42,410 bases of DNA from an uncultured Saprospiraceae bacterium (GTDB taxonomy: Bacteria > Bacteroidota > Bacteroidia > Chitinophagales > Saprospiraceae). The stretch spans positions 1 to 42,410 of the forward strand of contig CALLMH010000021.1 in NCBI GenBank assembly GCA_938007965.1, in the 5' to 3' direction. Shown one piece after another: positions 7,886 through 15,229 of the stretch (its first letter is position 1; each line of letters begins with the position of its first letter). The notes under the pieces were generated by a model. That model was not told the origin of the DNA. It searched no databases and saw only the letters and a list, made by a program, of their open reading frames with translations. Made by a program: the position numbers and the translations under genes.

Positions 7886-9418
7886 TTACATTAGGTTACC
7901 CATGTCGGTTCTAGCAAATACTTTTGCTTTCAGATCGTTGATATTTACTCTTTCTTGCTGCAAGGTATCTCTATCTCTGAGTGTAACTGTACCGTCTTCT
8001 AACGTATCGAAATCAATGGTCACGCAATATGGTGTACCGATTGCGTCCTGTCTTCTATATCTTTTTCCGATTGCATCTTTTTCATCATACTGACAGTTGA
8101 AGCTTGTTTTTAACTTATCGAATACATCAGAGGCTGCTTTAGTCAATTCTTCTTTATTTTTCAAAAGAGGAAGAACAGCTACTTTCACAGGAGCGATGGC
8201 AGGATTTAATTTTAGCACAGTTCTAGTACTATCATTTCCAGCAGCATCAGGTACGGTTTCTTCTTGTAGCGCATTGGCCAGTTGTGATAAAAACATCCTA
8301 TCACATCCTAGTGAAGTCTCCACTACATATGGGACATAACTCTCTTTGTCTACTGGATCGAAATACTGTAATTTCTTACCCGATAGCTCTTGGTGTGCAT
8401 TGAGATCGAAATCTGTACGAGAGTGTATTCCTTCCAATTCTCTAAATCCGAAAGGAAACTCAAATTCTATATCCGTCGCCGCATCGGCATAATGAGCGAG
8501 ATTATCATGGTCATGCCATCTTAGCTTATCTACAGGAGTTCCGAGGTTAGTATGCCATTTCATTCTTTCCTCTTTCCAGTAATCGAAGTATTCTTTTTGA
8601 GTTCCAGGCTTCACGAAGAATTGCATCTCCATTTGCTCGAATTCTCTCATTCTGAAAATAAACTGTCGAGCTACGATTTCATTTCTAAATGCTTTGCCGA
8701 TTTGAGCTATACCAAATGGTAGTTTTTGTCTTGTTGTTTTTTGCACATTCAAGAAGTTGACGAAGATGCCTTGTGCCGTCTCAGGTCTTAGGTATAGTTT
8801 TCCTTCTTCTCCAGCAATATTACCGAGTTGCGTAGAAAACATAAGATTGAATTGGCGCACTTCGGTCCAGTTCTTTGAACCAGAATCCGGGCAAGAGATT
8901 TCTAGGTCTTCGATGATAGTCTTCAGTTCCTCCATATTGCCGTCTCTCATAGCGTTATTCATCTTAGCCAAGATATCGTCTATCTTTGCTTGACGATCGA
9001 GGACACGACCATTGGTAGATCTGAACTCAGCTTCATTAAATGCGTCTCCGAATCTTTTTCTAGCTTTATCTACGTCCTTATTGATCTTATTTTCGATTTT
9101 TTCGCAGTATCCTTCTATGAGTACATCTGCTCTATATCGTTTGTTGGAGTCTTTATTGTCGATCATCGGATCATTGAATGCATCCACGTGACCCGACGCC
9201 TTCCAAGTTTTTGGGTGCATAAATATGGATGCATCAAGGCCAGTAATATTAGCATGCATCTGTACCATACTCTTCCACCAGTATTGCTTAATGTTATTTT
9301 TTAGTTCTACTCCATTCGGACCGTAATCATATGCAGCGCTTAGGCCATCATATATTTCTGATGATTGGAATACGAATCCATACTCTTTACTATGAGACAC
9401 TAGACTTTTGAAATCCAT
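7886..9418 (-). CDS. glyS: Glycyl-tRNA synthetase (dimeric, class II)
   Basis: Charges tRNA-Gly with glycine in the cytoplasm. The sequence matches the single-chain alpha2-type enzyme: KEYGFVFQSSEIYDGL at the start, YDYGPNGVELKNNI, IFMHPKTWKASGHVDAFNDP, YLRPETAQGIFVNF (motif 2 region), AQIGKAFRNEI and REFEQMEMQFFV, then an anticodon-binding domain (PVKVAVLPLL). The C terminus contains the class II motif 3-like segment SLGCDRMFL. I chose the ATG at 9418 (MDFKSLVSHSKEYGF), which matches where the family usually begins, giving 510 residues. An ATG at 9454 is possible. A longer TTG start at 9469 is unlikely because that TTG lies inside the -7 promoter box. The gene is divergent from the acyl-CoA dehydrogenase. 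Confidence 0.97.
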   Translation of the reverse strand: MDFKSLVSHSKEYGFVFQSSEIYDGLSAAYDYGPNGVELKNNIKQYWWKSMVQMHANITGLDASIFMHPKTWKASGHVDAFNDPMIDNKDSNKRYRADVLIEGYCEKIENKINKDVDKARKRFGDAFNEAEFRSTNGRVLDRQAKIDDILAKMNNAMRDGNMEELKTIIEDLEISCPDSGSKNWTEVRQFNLMFSTQLGNIAGEEGKLYLRPETAQGIFVNFLNVQKTTRQKLPFGIAQIGKAFRNEIVARQFIFRMREFEQMEMQFFVKPGTQKEYFDYWKEERMKWHTNLGTPVDKLRWHDHDNLAHYADAATDIEFEFPFGFRELEGIHSRTDFDLNAHQELSGKKLQYFDPVDKESYVPYVVETSLGCDRMFLSQLANALQEETVPDAAGNDSTRTVLKLNPAIAPVKVAVLPLLKNKEELTKAASDVFDKLKTSFNCQYDEKDAIGKRYRRQDAIGTPYCVTIDFDTLEDGTVTLRDRDTLQQERVNINDLKAKVFARTDMGNLM

Positions 9419-9466
9419 AATATTCGCTTTATCTTTTTGATTGACAATAATCATTTTTGGAAGGTG

Positions 9467-9474
9467 CAAAAATA
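9467..9474 (-). promoter_or_regulatory. -7 promoter box of glyS
   Basis: On the minus strand this reads TATTTTTG followed by CACC, an exact TAnnTTTG match. A TTC in place of TTG stands 20 nt upstream (9495-9497). Transcription would start near 9461, giving a ~40-nt leader before the ATG at 9418. Confidence 0.6.
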
Positions 9475-9651
9475 GTTTAATTTAGAAAGGTAGAGAATAG
9501 TTAGCAAACTAATTGATGGACATTTGATAGGGTTTGACAATATAGATGACTTACAAAATGATTTTTCGTAAAAATTCTCTTTACAAATAAAATAAAAAAT
9601 TTAACTTAGAGTTTAATTTTTGATTCTTGTTTAAATTCAAAATAGATAGAT

Positions 9652-11463
9652 ATGGCTAAGTATATGTGTATGGATACATTGAAGTGGTTACTAAATGATG
9701 TCCATAGTGTAGTAGATCTCTTCAAATATGAAAGATATCAAGACTATGATAAAGATAGTGTAGATATCTTATTAGATACTGCCAAATCATGGTCTGACCA
9801 AGAATTCTATCCTATATTTAGGGAGATGGATGAGAATCCATGTAAGTTCGTAGATGGGCAGATAACATCGCACCCTAATCTGAATAGAATCCTTAAAAAA
9901 GCTGGTGATGATGGATGGATTGGGAATACATTTGATTATGATGATGGTGGATCACAAATGCCGCACGCTGTAGCGAATGCTACCAATCACATTTTTCAAT
10001 GTGCAAATAATCATATACCAGGCTATATGGGATTGACAACAGGAGCTGCAGATTTGATAAGAACTTTTGGAGTACAAGCACTAAAGGATAAGTACATACC
10101 AAAAATGATGTCGGGAGATTGGGGAGGAACTATGTGCCTTACAGAGCCCCAAGCTGGATCTTCCCTATCTGATATTACAACTTCTGCTACACCTCAAGCG
10201 GATGGTTCATTCAAAATTTCTGGTCAAAAGATATTTATATCAGGAGGAGATCACCAGGCAGCAAGTAACTTTGTACATCTAGTATTAGCTAGGATAGATG
10301 GAGCTCCTGCTGGGACAAAAGGCATCTCACTATTTGTAGTTCCTAAGCATATGGAAGGGAATGATGGTACATTATCTTACAATAACGTAGAAACGATAAG
10401 CGAATTCGAGAAGATGGGTCAGCGCGGATATGCGACAGTGCACCTCGTATTTGGAGAGAAAGGAGACTGTATCGGTCATCTGGTCGGTCAAGAGGGCAAA
10501 GGACTAAAACATATGTTCAAAATGATGAACGGAGCACGAATTGATGTAGGAATGACAGCTGCATCTACTGCGATGGCGGCTTACCATCATTCGTTACAAT
10601 ATGCGAAAGAAAGACCTCAAGGAAGAAAAATTCAAAATTCTGGAAAGAAAGACCCAAATCAAGGGCAGACATTGATCATCAATCATCCTGATGTACGTAG
10701 GATGTTGTTGTTACAGAAAGCGATCGTAGAAGGATCTCTGAGTATTCTTCTAGAAACTGCAAAATACAGCGATCTCGCCCATGTGGAAGAAGGAGACGTA
10801 AAAGATGAGTATCATTTATTATTGGAGCTACTGACGCCTATCGCTAAGACTTATCCGTCTGAGAAAGGGCAAGAAGCTATCAATAATGGTCTACAAATCT
10901 ATGGTGGATATGGATTCTGTATGGACTTCCCTCTACAACAATATTACAGAGACATACGAATCATGTCGCTCTACGAAGGTACAACAGGCATACAGTCTCT
11001 AGATCTATTAGGAAGAAAGGTGACCACTCAAAATGGTGCAGCACTCCAATTATTGCTAAAGAAAATAAATGAAGTTACCGATGAAGCAAGTAATCATGAT
11101 GAACTAAAACCATATGTAGATCAACTGAATAAAGCGGTGGGAAATGTACAGCAGGCTCTAGGATATTTGCTACCAATGGCAATGAAGGGCGATTATGAAT
11201 CATTCCTTGCGGATGCAACTGCATTCATGAATATGACCAGTAATGTAGTAATCGCCTACCAATGGCTAAAAATGGCTACAAGTGCAAAACATGCTATTGT
11301 GACGGGAGATACAACTTATCAGTCTAAATTCTATGAAAGCAAAATTCATACGATGAAGTTTTATTTTAAATATGAATTACCACATGTAAGAGCTACTTTA
11401 GCAACTATTCTCAATGATGAGGAGTTGACTATAATGAATGAAGATATAGATGTCTTTGCATAA
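9652..11463 (+). CDS. Acyl-CoA dehydrogenase, long (DmdC-like) type
   Basis: 603-residue FAD enzyme that should oxidise an acyl-CoA thioester to the 2-enoyl-CoA in the cytoplasm, passing electrons to ETF. It shows the FAD/substrate motif MCLTEPQAGSSLSD (from residue 161) and the middle-domain FISGGDH. The helical-domain motif IQIYGGYGF reads here as LQIYGGYGF. The catalytic-base segment SLYEGTTGIQSLDLLGRK has Glu442. The length and extra C-terminal helical region fit the ACAD group with the acyl-CoA dehydrogenase C-terminal-like domain, which includes 3-methylmercaptopropionyl-CoA dehydrogenases. The exact substrate cannot be read from the sequence. An SCP2-like gene follows 88 nt downstream before a shared terminator, suggesting a small lipid-oxidation operon. 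Confidence 0.93.
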   Translation: MAKYMCMDTLKWLLNDVHSVVDLFKYERYQDYDKDSVDILLDTAKSWSDQEFYPIFREMDENPCKFVDGQITSHPNLNRILKKAGDDGWIGNTFDYDDGGSQMPHAVANATNHIFQCANNHIPGYMGLTTGAADLIRTFGVQALKDKYIPKMMSGDWGGTMCLTEPQAGSSLSDITTSATPQADGSFKISGQKIFISGGDHQAASNFVHLVLARIDGAPAGTKGISLFVVPKHMEGNDGTLSYNNVETISEFEKMGQRGYATVHLVFGEKGDCIGHLVGQEGKGLKHMFKMMNGARIDVGMTAASTAMAAYHHSLQYAKERPQGRKIQNSGKKDPNQGQTLIINHPDVRRMLLLQKAIVEGSLSILLETAKYSDLAHVEEGDVKDEYHLLLELLTPIAKTYPSEKGQEAINNGLQIYGGYGFCMDFPLQQYYRDIRIMSLYEGTTGIQSLDLLGRKVTTQNGAALQLLLKKINEVTDEASNHDELKPYVDQLNKAVGNVQQALGYLLPMAMKGDYESFLADATAFMNMTSNVVIAYQWLKMATSAKHAIVTGDTTYQSKFYESKIHTMKFYFKYELPHVRATLATILNDEELTIMNEDIDVFA

Positions 11464-11551
11464 GAAGAAATTTTATTATTAATAGAGGATGAGATACAGG
11501 TATACTGTAAAAAGTTACTTGTGATTTCAGAATCACGAAATCTGAAAAAAG

Positions 11552-11845
11552 ATGGATTTTAGCGTAGTATTAGATCAAATAAACAAGCAAGCAGAAAATG
11601 TTGCCCCTTTAGGTGCAAGGCTTAAATTTCAACTAGACGATCAAACTTTGATGATAGATGGTACTGGTGAAAAGAATGTAGTAAGCACAGATGATGGTGA
11701 AGCAGATACTGTAATCATCACCAGTCTAGAAACTCTAATTAAACTAAAAAGTGGTGACTTGAACCCTATGATGGCCGTGATGGGTGGAAAAGTAAAAATC
11801 AAGGGAGATATGGGATTAGCCATGAAGTTACAATCTCTTCTTTAA
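11552..11845 (+). CDS. SCP2 sterol-binding-domain family protein
   Basis: 97-residue single-domain protein without a signal peptide. It has the small SCP2 fold pattern: LGARLKFQLDD, then ADTVIITSLETLIKLKSGDLNPMMAVMGGKVKIKGDMGLAMKL. The closing GKVKIKGDMGLAMKL is the family's most recognisable block. SCP2 domains bind fatty acyl chains, acyl-CoA or other lipids in a hydrophobic tunnel. Its place just downstream of an acyl-CoA dehydrogenase, ahead of a common terminator, suggests it presents or buffers acyl substrates for that enzyme. This is inference. Confidence 0.88.
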   Translation: MDFSVVLDQINKQAENVAPLGARLKFQLDDQTLMIDGTGEKNVVSTDDGEADTVIITSLETLIKLKSGDLNPMMAVMGGKVKIKGDMGLAMKLQSLL

Positions 11846-11881
11846 GTCTAGTTTATTAAACTCAGGGTTAATAAAAATTAT

Positions 11882-11921
11882 AATCCCTCAGAGAATTTTG
11901 ATTTTTCTGAGGGATTTTTTT
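11882..11921 (+). terminator. Terminator of the acyl-CoA dehydrogenase / SCP2 unit
   Basis: AATCCCTCAGA and TCTGAGGGATT form a perfect 11-bp stem followed by a T-run, 37 nt after the SCP2 stop. This is a typical intrinsic terminator. Confidence 0.88.
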
Positions 11922-11934
11922 GTAACCGCACGGC

Positions 11935-11975
11935 AAAAAAAAGATGTAACAGGAATATAATCCCCCGCTACATCT
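11935..11975 (-). terminator. Terminator of the PspC operon
   Basis: On the minus strand AGATGTA and TACATCT pair around a 20-nt loop and are followed by eight T residues (the A-run at 11935-11942). It lies ~90 nt after the PspC-protein stop at 12064. A second small hairpin (AGGGG/CCCC, around 11986-12002) precedes it. Confidence 0.6.
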
Positions 11976-12063
11976 AAAGAAATATGGGGAGTATTTCACC
12001 CCTAGAACCAATCTATAATCGTCATTATCTTAATCTTCTTTTTTGCTAAATGGATTATCGTAT

Positions 12064-14262
12064 CTAATCCGTTTGTGTTATCAATGCAAGTAATTCCGGA
12101 TTTCCGAATAATTTAATATTACTCGTTTTATATTTCGGACAATCGAAAGAATCAGATGCATAGAAAGTACTTCTTCTATATATATTGCCAGTTACTTTTA
12201 TTTTCCTGGCTTTATATTGTTCTGCAGTCACTCTAGAACCATCGAGAATATTAATATTAAGATTCTCTCCGGATCCGGTAAGGTCTATATCATTAGATCC
12301 TCCTACGGTTATTGTGAGATCTTTTATGTCCATATATGCAGTTATTGTACGATTACTATGGAGACGACCACTGTAGTTTACTTCCATTTTCTCTTGATTG
12401 AATCCTTCGAGTGTCAATGCACTTAAATTTTTGGCATTAAGTACTTCTAGCTTTGGAGTGGTGATTTCTAAGGATACACTTCCATCTATCCATTTGTCGA
12501 GGACTATCTTCGTTGCCTCTTCTGTTACGATTTCATCTACTTTTTCTAAATCAGACTTTATACCAAGTAGTTTTATTTCCGCTTTTGGTCCGTACTTTAT
12601 GGATGTTCTCATATCTCCATCGAGATTAATATTGGTTAAGTTTTTAGCATCTATGATCCTCTCTGCGTGATATTCTTTTAGCCATTCATCTGATGCTAAA
12701 CCTTCATCTGTCATCGTCCAAGTGTAATCTTCAAAGTGTCGAGGTCTACCGCCTACTTCGAATTTTGTGTTACGTATTAATCTTTTTGCGATGGACTTAT
12801 CGAAGTTGATAGATTTTCCCAAAGGTATATGCATGGTATAAGTGATGGACTGATTTCGATATTTATCAGCTTTATCGATTTTGAATTCTTCTGGAATATA
12901 AATAGTGTTGTCTTCTATTTTATAGTCAGCATTTACATTACTCACCAAATTTTTAGCTTCTTTGGATGATGCGCCTTGTGAGTATACATTGGTCGAAATT
13001 TCCAATTCTTCATTAGCCGCTGCGACGATGTCAAGTTTTATCTCATCATTGATAAGTCCTCCTTTAGCATATTTTAACCCGCCGAAGTTGAAGACTCCTA
13101 ATGTTGCGTTCTCTGGACTTTCAAATCTTTCAATATTGATAACATCTTGATCAATGTTATATGATGATCTTTCAGAAATCTCAGAATCGTGGTTAAAGCT
13201 CATACTAGTCATTATACCCACTCCTGCGGCAGTAATAAAAGAAACTACCCATCCCAGCCTCAATCCCGTCCTCCATTTACTAGGGATCCTATAAGTAGAA
13301 AACCATCTGGTAATCAACAGCATAAGTCCTATAATAGGAATACCTACTGTCAAAAATGCTGCAAAACCTCCAATGCTAGATACTAACGAAGACGAGGGGC
13401 CGATAGCATTGATCAAAGAAAATGATGATAGGTACGAAAGTATCCATGCTGCCCACGCTAACCCTAATACCAAGAGTAAAACCCCTAGAGTAAGAGAAAA
13501 TATAGGCTTGAAAATCATCCTAAGCAAATTAATTATGCTTAAAACCATGCTTCCTATACCCGATATCAGTCCTGAAATAACGTGTCTCGGCGATAAAAAG
13601 GATGCTGACTTAACTTTTTTTTTAGACCCCAAATCTTTACTGATTTCAGTAATCTTATTAGAGAGTTCGGTTAGTTCTTCTTCTACAGTCTTAGCTATAT
13701 TACTAACTGTAGCGGGTTCTCCCTTCATTTTTAGTTTGTCTCCTGCTGTCTTAGCAGGAGGGACGATAGCCCATAGGATAGGATATACGAGTACAGAAAT
13801 ACCTCCTACAAACAACAATGCAATAAATACAAGTCTTATCCATAACGGATCAGCTACTCCAAAATAAGCTGCTATACCTGAGCATACACCCCCGATGACT
13901 TTCTCATCAGGATCTCTGAATAGTCGCTTCCCTGTTTTTATGTGGCTATATTTTCCTTTTTTACTTTTGCCAGCAGGAGTTTCTGATTCATCATATATAG
14001 GATCGGCTCCAAAGTCCTCTGGTCTACCCATGACTTTCACCATGGCATCATATTCTTTTAGTGAGACGATTGATTTTCCCTGTAAGAAATCTGTAAAAAG
14101 CTCTGCAATACGAGCTTCGATGTCATCTAGGATCTCATCACAACCTTCTGAGTCAGCAAAATGAGCTTCTATAGTTTCGAGATATAAATCTAATGCTTGA
14201 TGAGCATCTTCATCTATGGTAAATGGATAGCCACCTAAGTTTACTGTAGTGATGTTATTCAT
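12064..14262 (-). CDS. PspC-domain membrane protein with C-terminal GIN-like (DUF2807) region
   Basis: 732-residue protein. An N-terminal soluble segment (1-90) includes an acidic helical part (DEILDDIEARIAELFTDFL). A PspC domain spans about 111-170 (KVIGGVCSGIAAYFGVADPLWIRLVFI). Several further membrane helices lie between ~235 and 350 (LTLGVLLLVLGLAWAAWILSY, VGIPIIGLMLLI). The final ~200 residues have repetitive beta-strand character (KNLTNINLDGDMRTSI, LTITVGGSNDIDLTGSGENL), as in GIN/DUF2807 adhesin-like domains. PspC proteins act in phage-shock/envelope-stress signalling. The gene start overlaps the padR-like stop by 8 nt, so the two are translationally coupled. This PadR-PspC pairing is common in Bacteroidota. 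Its molecular role is not well defined. Confidence 0.9.
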   Translation of the reverse strand: MNNITTVNLGGYPFTIDEDAHQALDLYLETIEAHFADSEGCDEILDDIEARIAELFTDFLQGKSIVSLKEYDAMVKVMGRPEDFGADPIYDESETPAGKSKKGKYSHIKTGKRLFRDPDEKVIGGVCSGIAAYFGVADPLWIRLVFIALLFVGGISVLVYPILWAIVPPAKTAGDKLKMKGEPATVSNIAKTVEEELTELSNKITEISKDLGSKKKVKSASFLSPRHVISGLISGIGSMVLSIINLLRMIFKPIFSLTLGVLLLVLGLAWAAWILSYLSSFSLINAIGPSSSLVSSIGGFAAFLTVGIPIIGLMLLITRWFSTYRIPSKWRTGLRLGWVVSFITAAGVGIMTSMSFNHDSEISERSSYNIDQDVINIERFESPENATLGVFNFGGLKYAKGGLINDEIKLDIVAAANEELEISTNVYSQGASSKEAKNLVSNVNADYKIEDNTIYIPEEFKIDKADKYRNQSITYTMHIPLGKSINFDKSIAKRLIRNTKFEVGGRPRHFEDYTWTMTDEGLASDEWLKEYHAERIIDAKNLTNINLDGDMRTSIKYGPKAEIKLLGIKSDLEKVDEIVTEEATKIVLDKWIDGSVSLEITTPKLEVLNAKNLSALTLEGFNQEKMEVNYSGRLHSNRTITAYMDIKDLTITVGGSNDIDLTGSGENLNINILDGSRVTAEQYKARKIKVTGNIYRRSTFYASDSFDCPKYKTSNIKLFGNPELLALITQTD

Positions 14263-14596
14263 TTGATGTTAGTTTTAAAGTTGATTGATTGACAGCATGA
14301 TTTAATTCTTTCCATGTGTCCAATAATTCTGTTAAGAAAGCATTGCCATCCTCTGTCATGTGATAATACTTCCTTGGAGGTCCTGATTTTGATTCTTTCC
14401 AAGTGTAGTGTAGTAGTCCTGCATTTTTGAGCCTGCTGAGAAGCGGATACAGCGTCCCCTCCACTACAATAAGTTTGGATGCTTTCAGCTTGGCTATTAT
14501 ATCTGACGGATATGCTTCTTCGTCAGATATAATCGATAGAACACATAACTCTAGGATCCCTTTTCTCATTTGGGCTCTGGTATTCTCTACTTTCAT
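14255..14596 (-). CDS. PadR-family transcriptional regulator
   Basis: 113-residue winged-helix regulator. The pattern is typical: MRKGILELCVLSIIS, then EAYPSDIIAKLKASKL, then VVEGTLYPLLSRLKNAGLL, with the wing GPPRKYYHMTEDG. The C terminus is a short dimerisation helix (LTELLDTWKELNHAVN). PadR proteins are mostly repressors that bind dyads in their own promoter and respond to small ligands or stress. The gene lies directly upstream of, and overlaps, the PspC gene, and 74 nt downstream of a small exported-protein gene. All three may be read from the promoter at 14934-14964, whose -33 element is inside a dyad. PadR is the natural candidate for binding it. Confidence 0.92.
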   Translation of the reverse strand: MKVENTRAQMRKGILELCVLSIISDEEAYPSDIIAKLKASKLIVVEGTLYPLLSRLKNAGLLHYTWKESKSGPPRKYYHMTEDGNAFLTELLDTWKELNHAVNQSTLKLTSNE

Positions 14597-14597
14597 A

Positions 14598-14619
14598 TTG
14601 ATTATTTAATAATTATCAA
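14598..14619 (-). promoter_or_regulatory. AT-rich dyad directly upstream of padR-like gene
   Basis: TTGATTATT and AATTATCAA are inverted with one mismatch around a 4-nt centre, starting 2 nt upstream of the regulator's ATG. It could be an operator or a leader structure. It is AT-only enough that chance cannot be excluded. Confidence 0.25.
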
Positions 14620-14670
14620 ATAAAGACTGGTTCTGCATTTACCGGATAATATTCTTCTTATAGTCTGAAA

Positions 14671-14853
14671 TCAATTCATTTTCAAATGTGAATCATAGGT
14701 GACTTGTGCATGTGATTCACTCAATGAAGATTTATTATTTGCGATTTCGACTTGCTGTATACTGTCTTTCTTTACGATTATATTGTGTATAGATTTTGTA
14801 GCTAGACAACTTATTGCCGCAAGAGAAAATGTAAGTAAGTATTTTTTTACCAT
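14671..14853 (-). CDS. Small exported protein (60 aa), possibly a lipoprotein
   Basis: The 60-residue frame starts with a basic-hydrophobic signal-like segment (MVKKYLLTFSLAAISC), which offers a weak lipobox with Cys16 or a signal peptidase I site. The mature part is short, polar and without recognisable motifs. No homologous family comes to mind. It is supported by a close Bacteroidota promoter (TTG-N20-TACATTTG) about 80 nt upstream and by its position ahead of the PadR and PspC genes. It may be the exported sensor or output of that operon, but no function can be assigned. Confidence 0.5.
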   Translation of the reverse strand: MVKKYLLTFSLAAISCLATKSIHNIIVKKDSIQQVEIANNKSSLSESHAQVTYDSHLKMN

Positions 14854-14933
14854 CTGATTTGATTTTATGGATTGTGATGTTTTATTCTATGTATATCGCT
14901 TCAGGATATATATATCTTTCTCACTTGATAATA

Positions 14934-14964
14934 CAAATGTATAAAAGAAACAGGTACTATGCAA
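14934..14964 (-). promoter_or_regulatory. Promoter for small protein-PadR-PspC operon
   Basis: On the minus strand TTG (14964-14962), exactly 20 nt, then TACATTTG (14941-14934) matches the Bacteroidota -33/-7 promoter. The same spacing occurs in the promoter at 17840-17870. Transcription would start near 14928, about 75 nt before the first ATG at 14853. Confidence 0.65.
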
Positions 14965-14995
14965 TACATAGTACCACTTTTATACATAGTACTAT
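14953..14995. promoter_or_regulatory. Operator-like dyad and repeats over the -33 element
   Basis: GGTACTATG-CAATA-CATAGTACC (14953-14975) is a perfect 9-bp dyad whose 5-nt centre holds the promoter's -33 TTG. The 11-mer ATACATAGTAC occurs at 14964-14974 and again at 14982-14992, an 18-nt step. The second copy overlaps a 10-bp palindrome ATAGTACTAT (14986-14995). This looks like two adjacent sites for one dimeric repressor. Confidence 0.6.
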
Positions 14996-15081
14996 ATGAA
15001 CGATATAGATTTGTCGACGAATGATTGATTTAGATGATGGAATACGAAATTAAAGGTTGTGGTCGGCTGATTTTGTCTTAT

Positions 15082-15119
15082 ATAATATACCATTCGTATA
15101 TATAATGGTGTTATATTAT
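15082..15119. repeat. Imperfect inverted repeat upstream of the M1 peptidase
   Basis: ATAATATACCATT is matched by AATGGTGTTATATTAT, with a 3-nt bulge in the right arm. It lies ~45 nt upstream of the -7 box of the peptidase gene, so it could be a regulator site. It is very AT-rich. Confidence 0.3.
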
Positions 15120-15161
15120 AGTTATAATGGCAAAGTATACACTAAACTCTTTTTGATTTTA

Positions 15162-15169
15162 TACTTTTG
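15162..15169 (+). promoter_or_regulatory. -7 promoter box of the M1 peptidase gene
   Basis: TACTTTTG is an exact TAnnTTTG match, 60 nt upstream of the ATG. No TTG stands at the -33 distance. Confidence 0.5.
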
Positions 15170-15229
15170 GAAACTTAATCTGGCGATGTGTCAGATCGAA
15201 ACTTATTTATACCATCTACTAAATAAAAT

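Larger units (their letters stand above)
14854..15229. other. 376-nt divergent control region between PadR operon and M1 peptidase
   Basis: No gene is visible. On the left it holds the minus-strand promoter with its dyad and direct repeats (14934-14995). In the middle is an imperfect inverted repeat at 15082-15119. On the right is the plus-strand -7 box of the peptidase gene (15162-15169). Confidence 0.6.

Noticed and set aside
9419-9469. Longer start of glycyl-tRNA synthetase from TTG
   Set aside because: The TTG is part of the -7 promoter box, so it would lie upstream of the transcript start.
12185-14164. Plus-strand frames opposite the PspC-protein gene
   Set aside because: They have hydrophobic or Ser-rich composition from antisense codons. 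There is no promoter box or family match, and they overlap a well-supported gene throughout.
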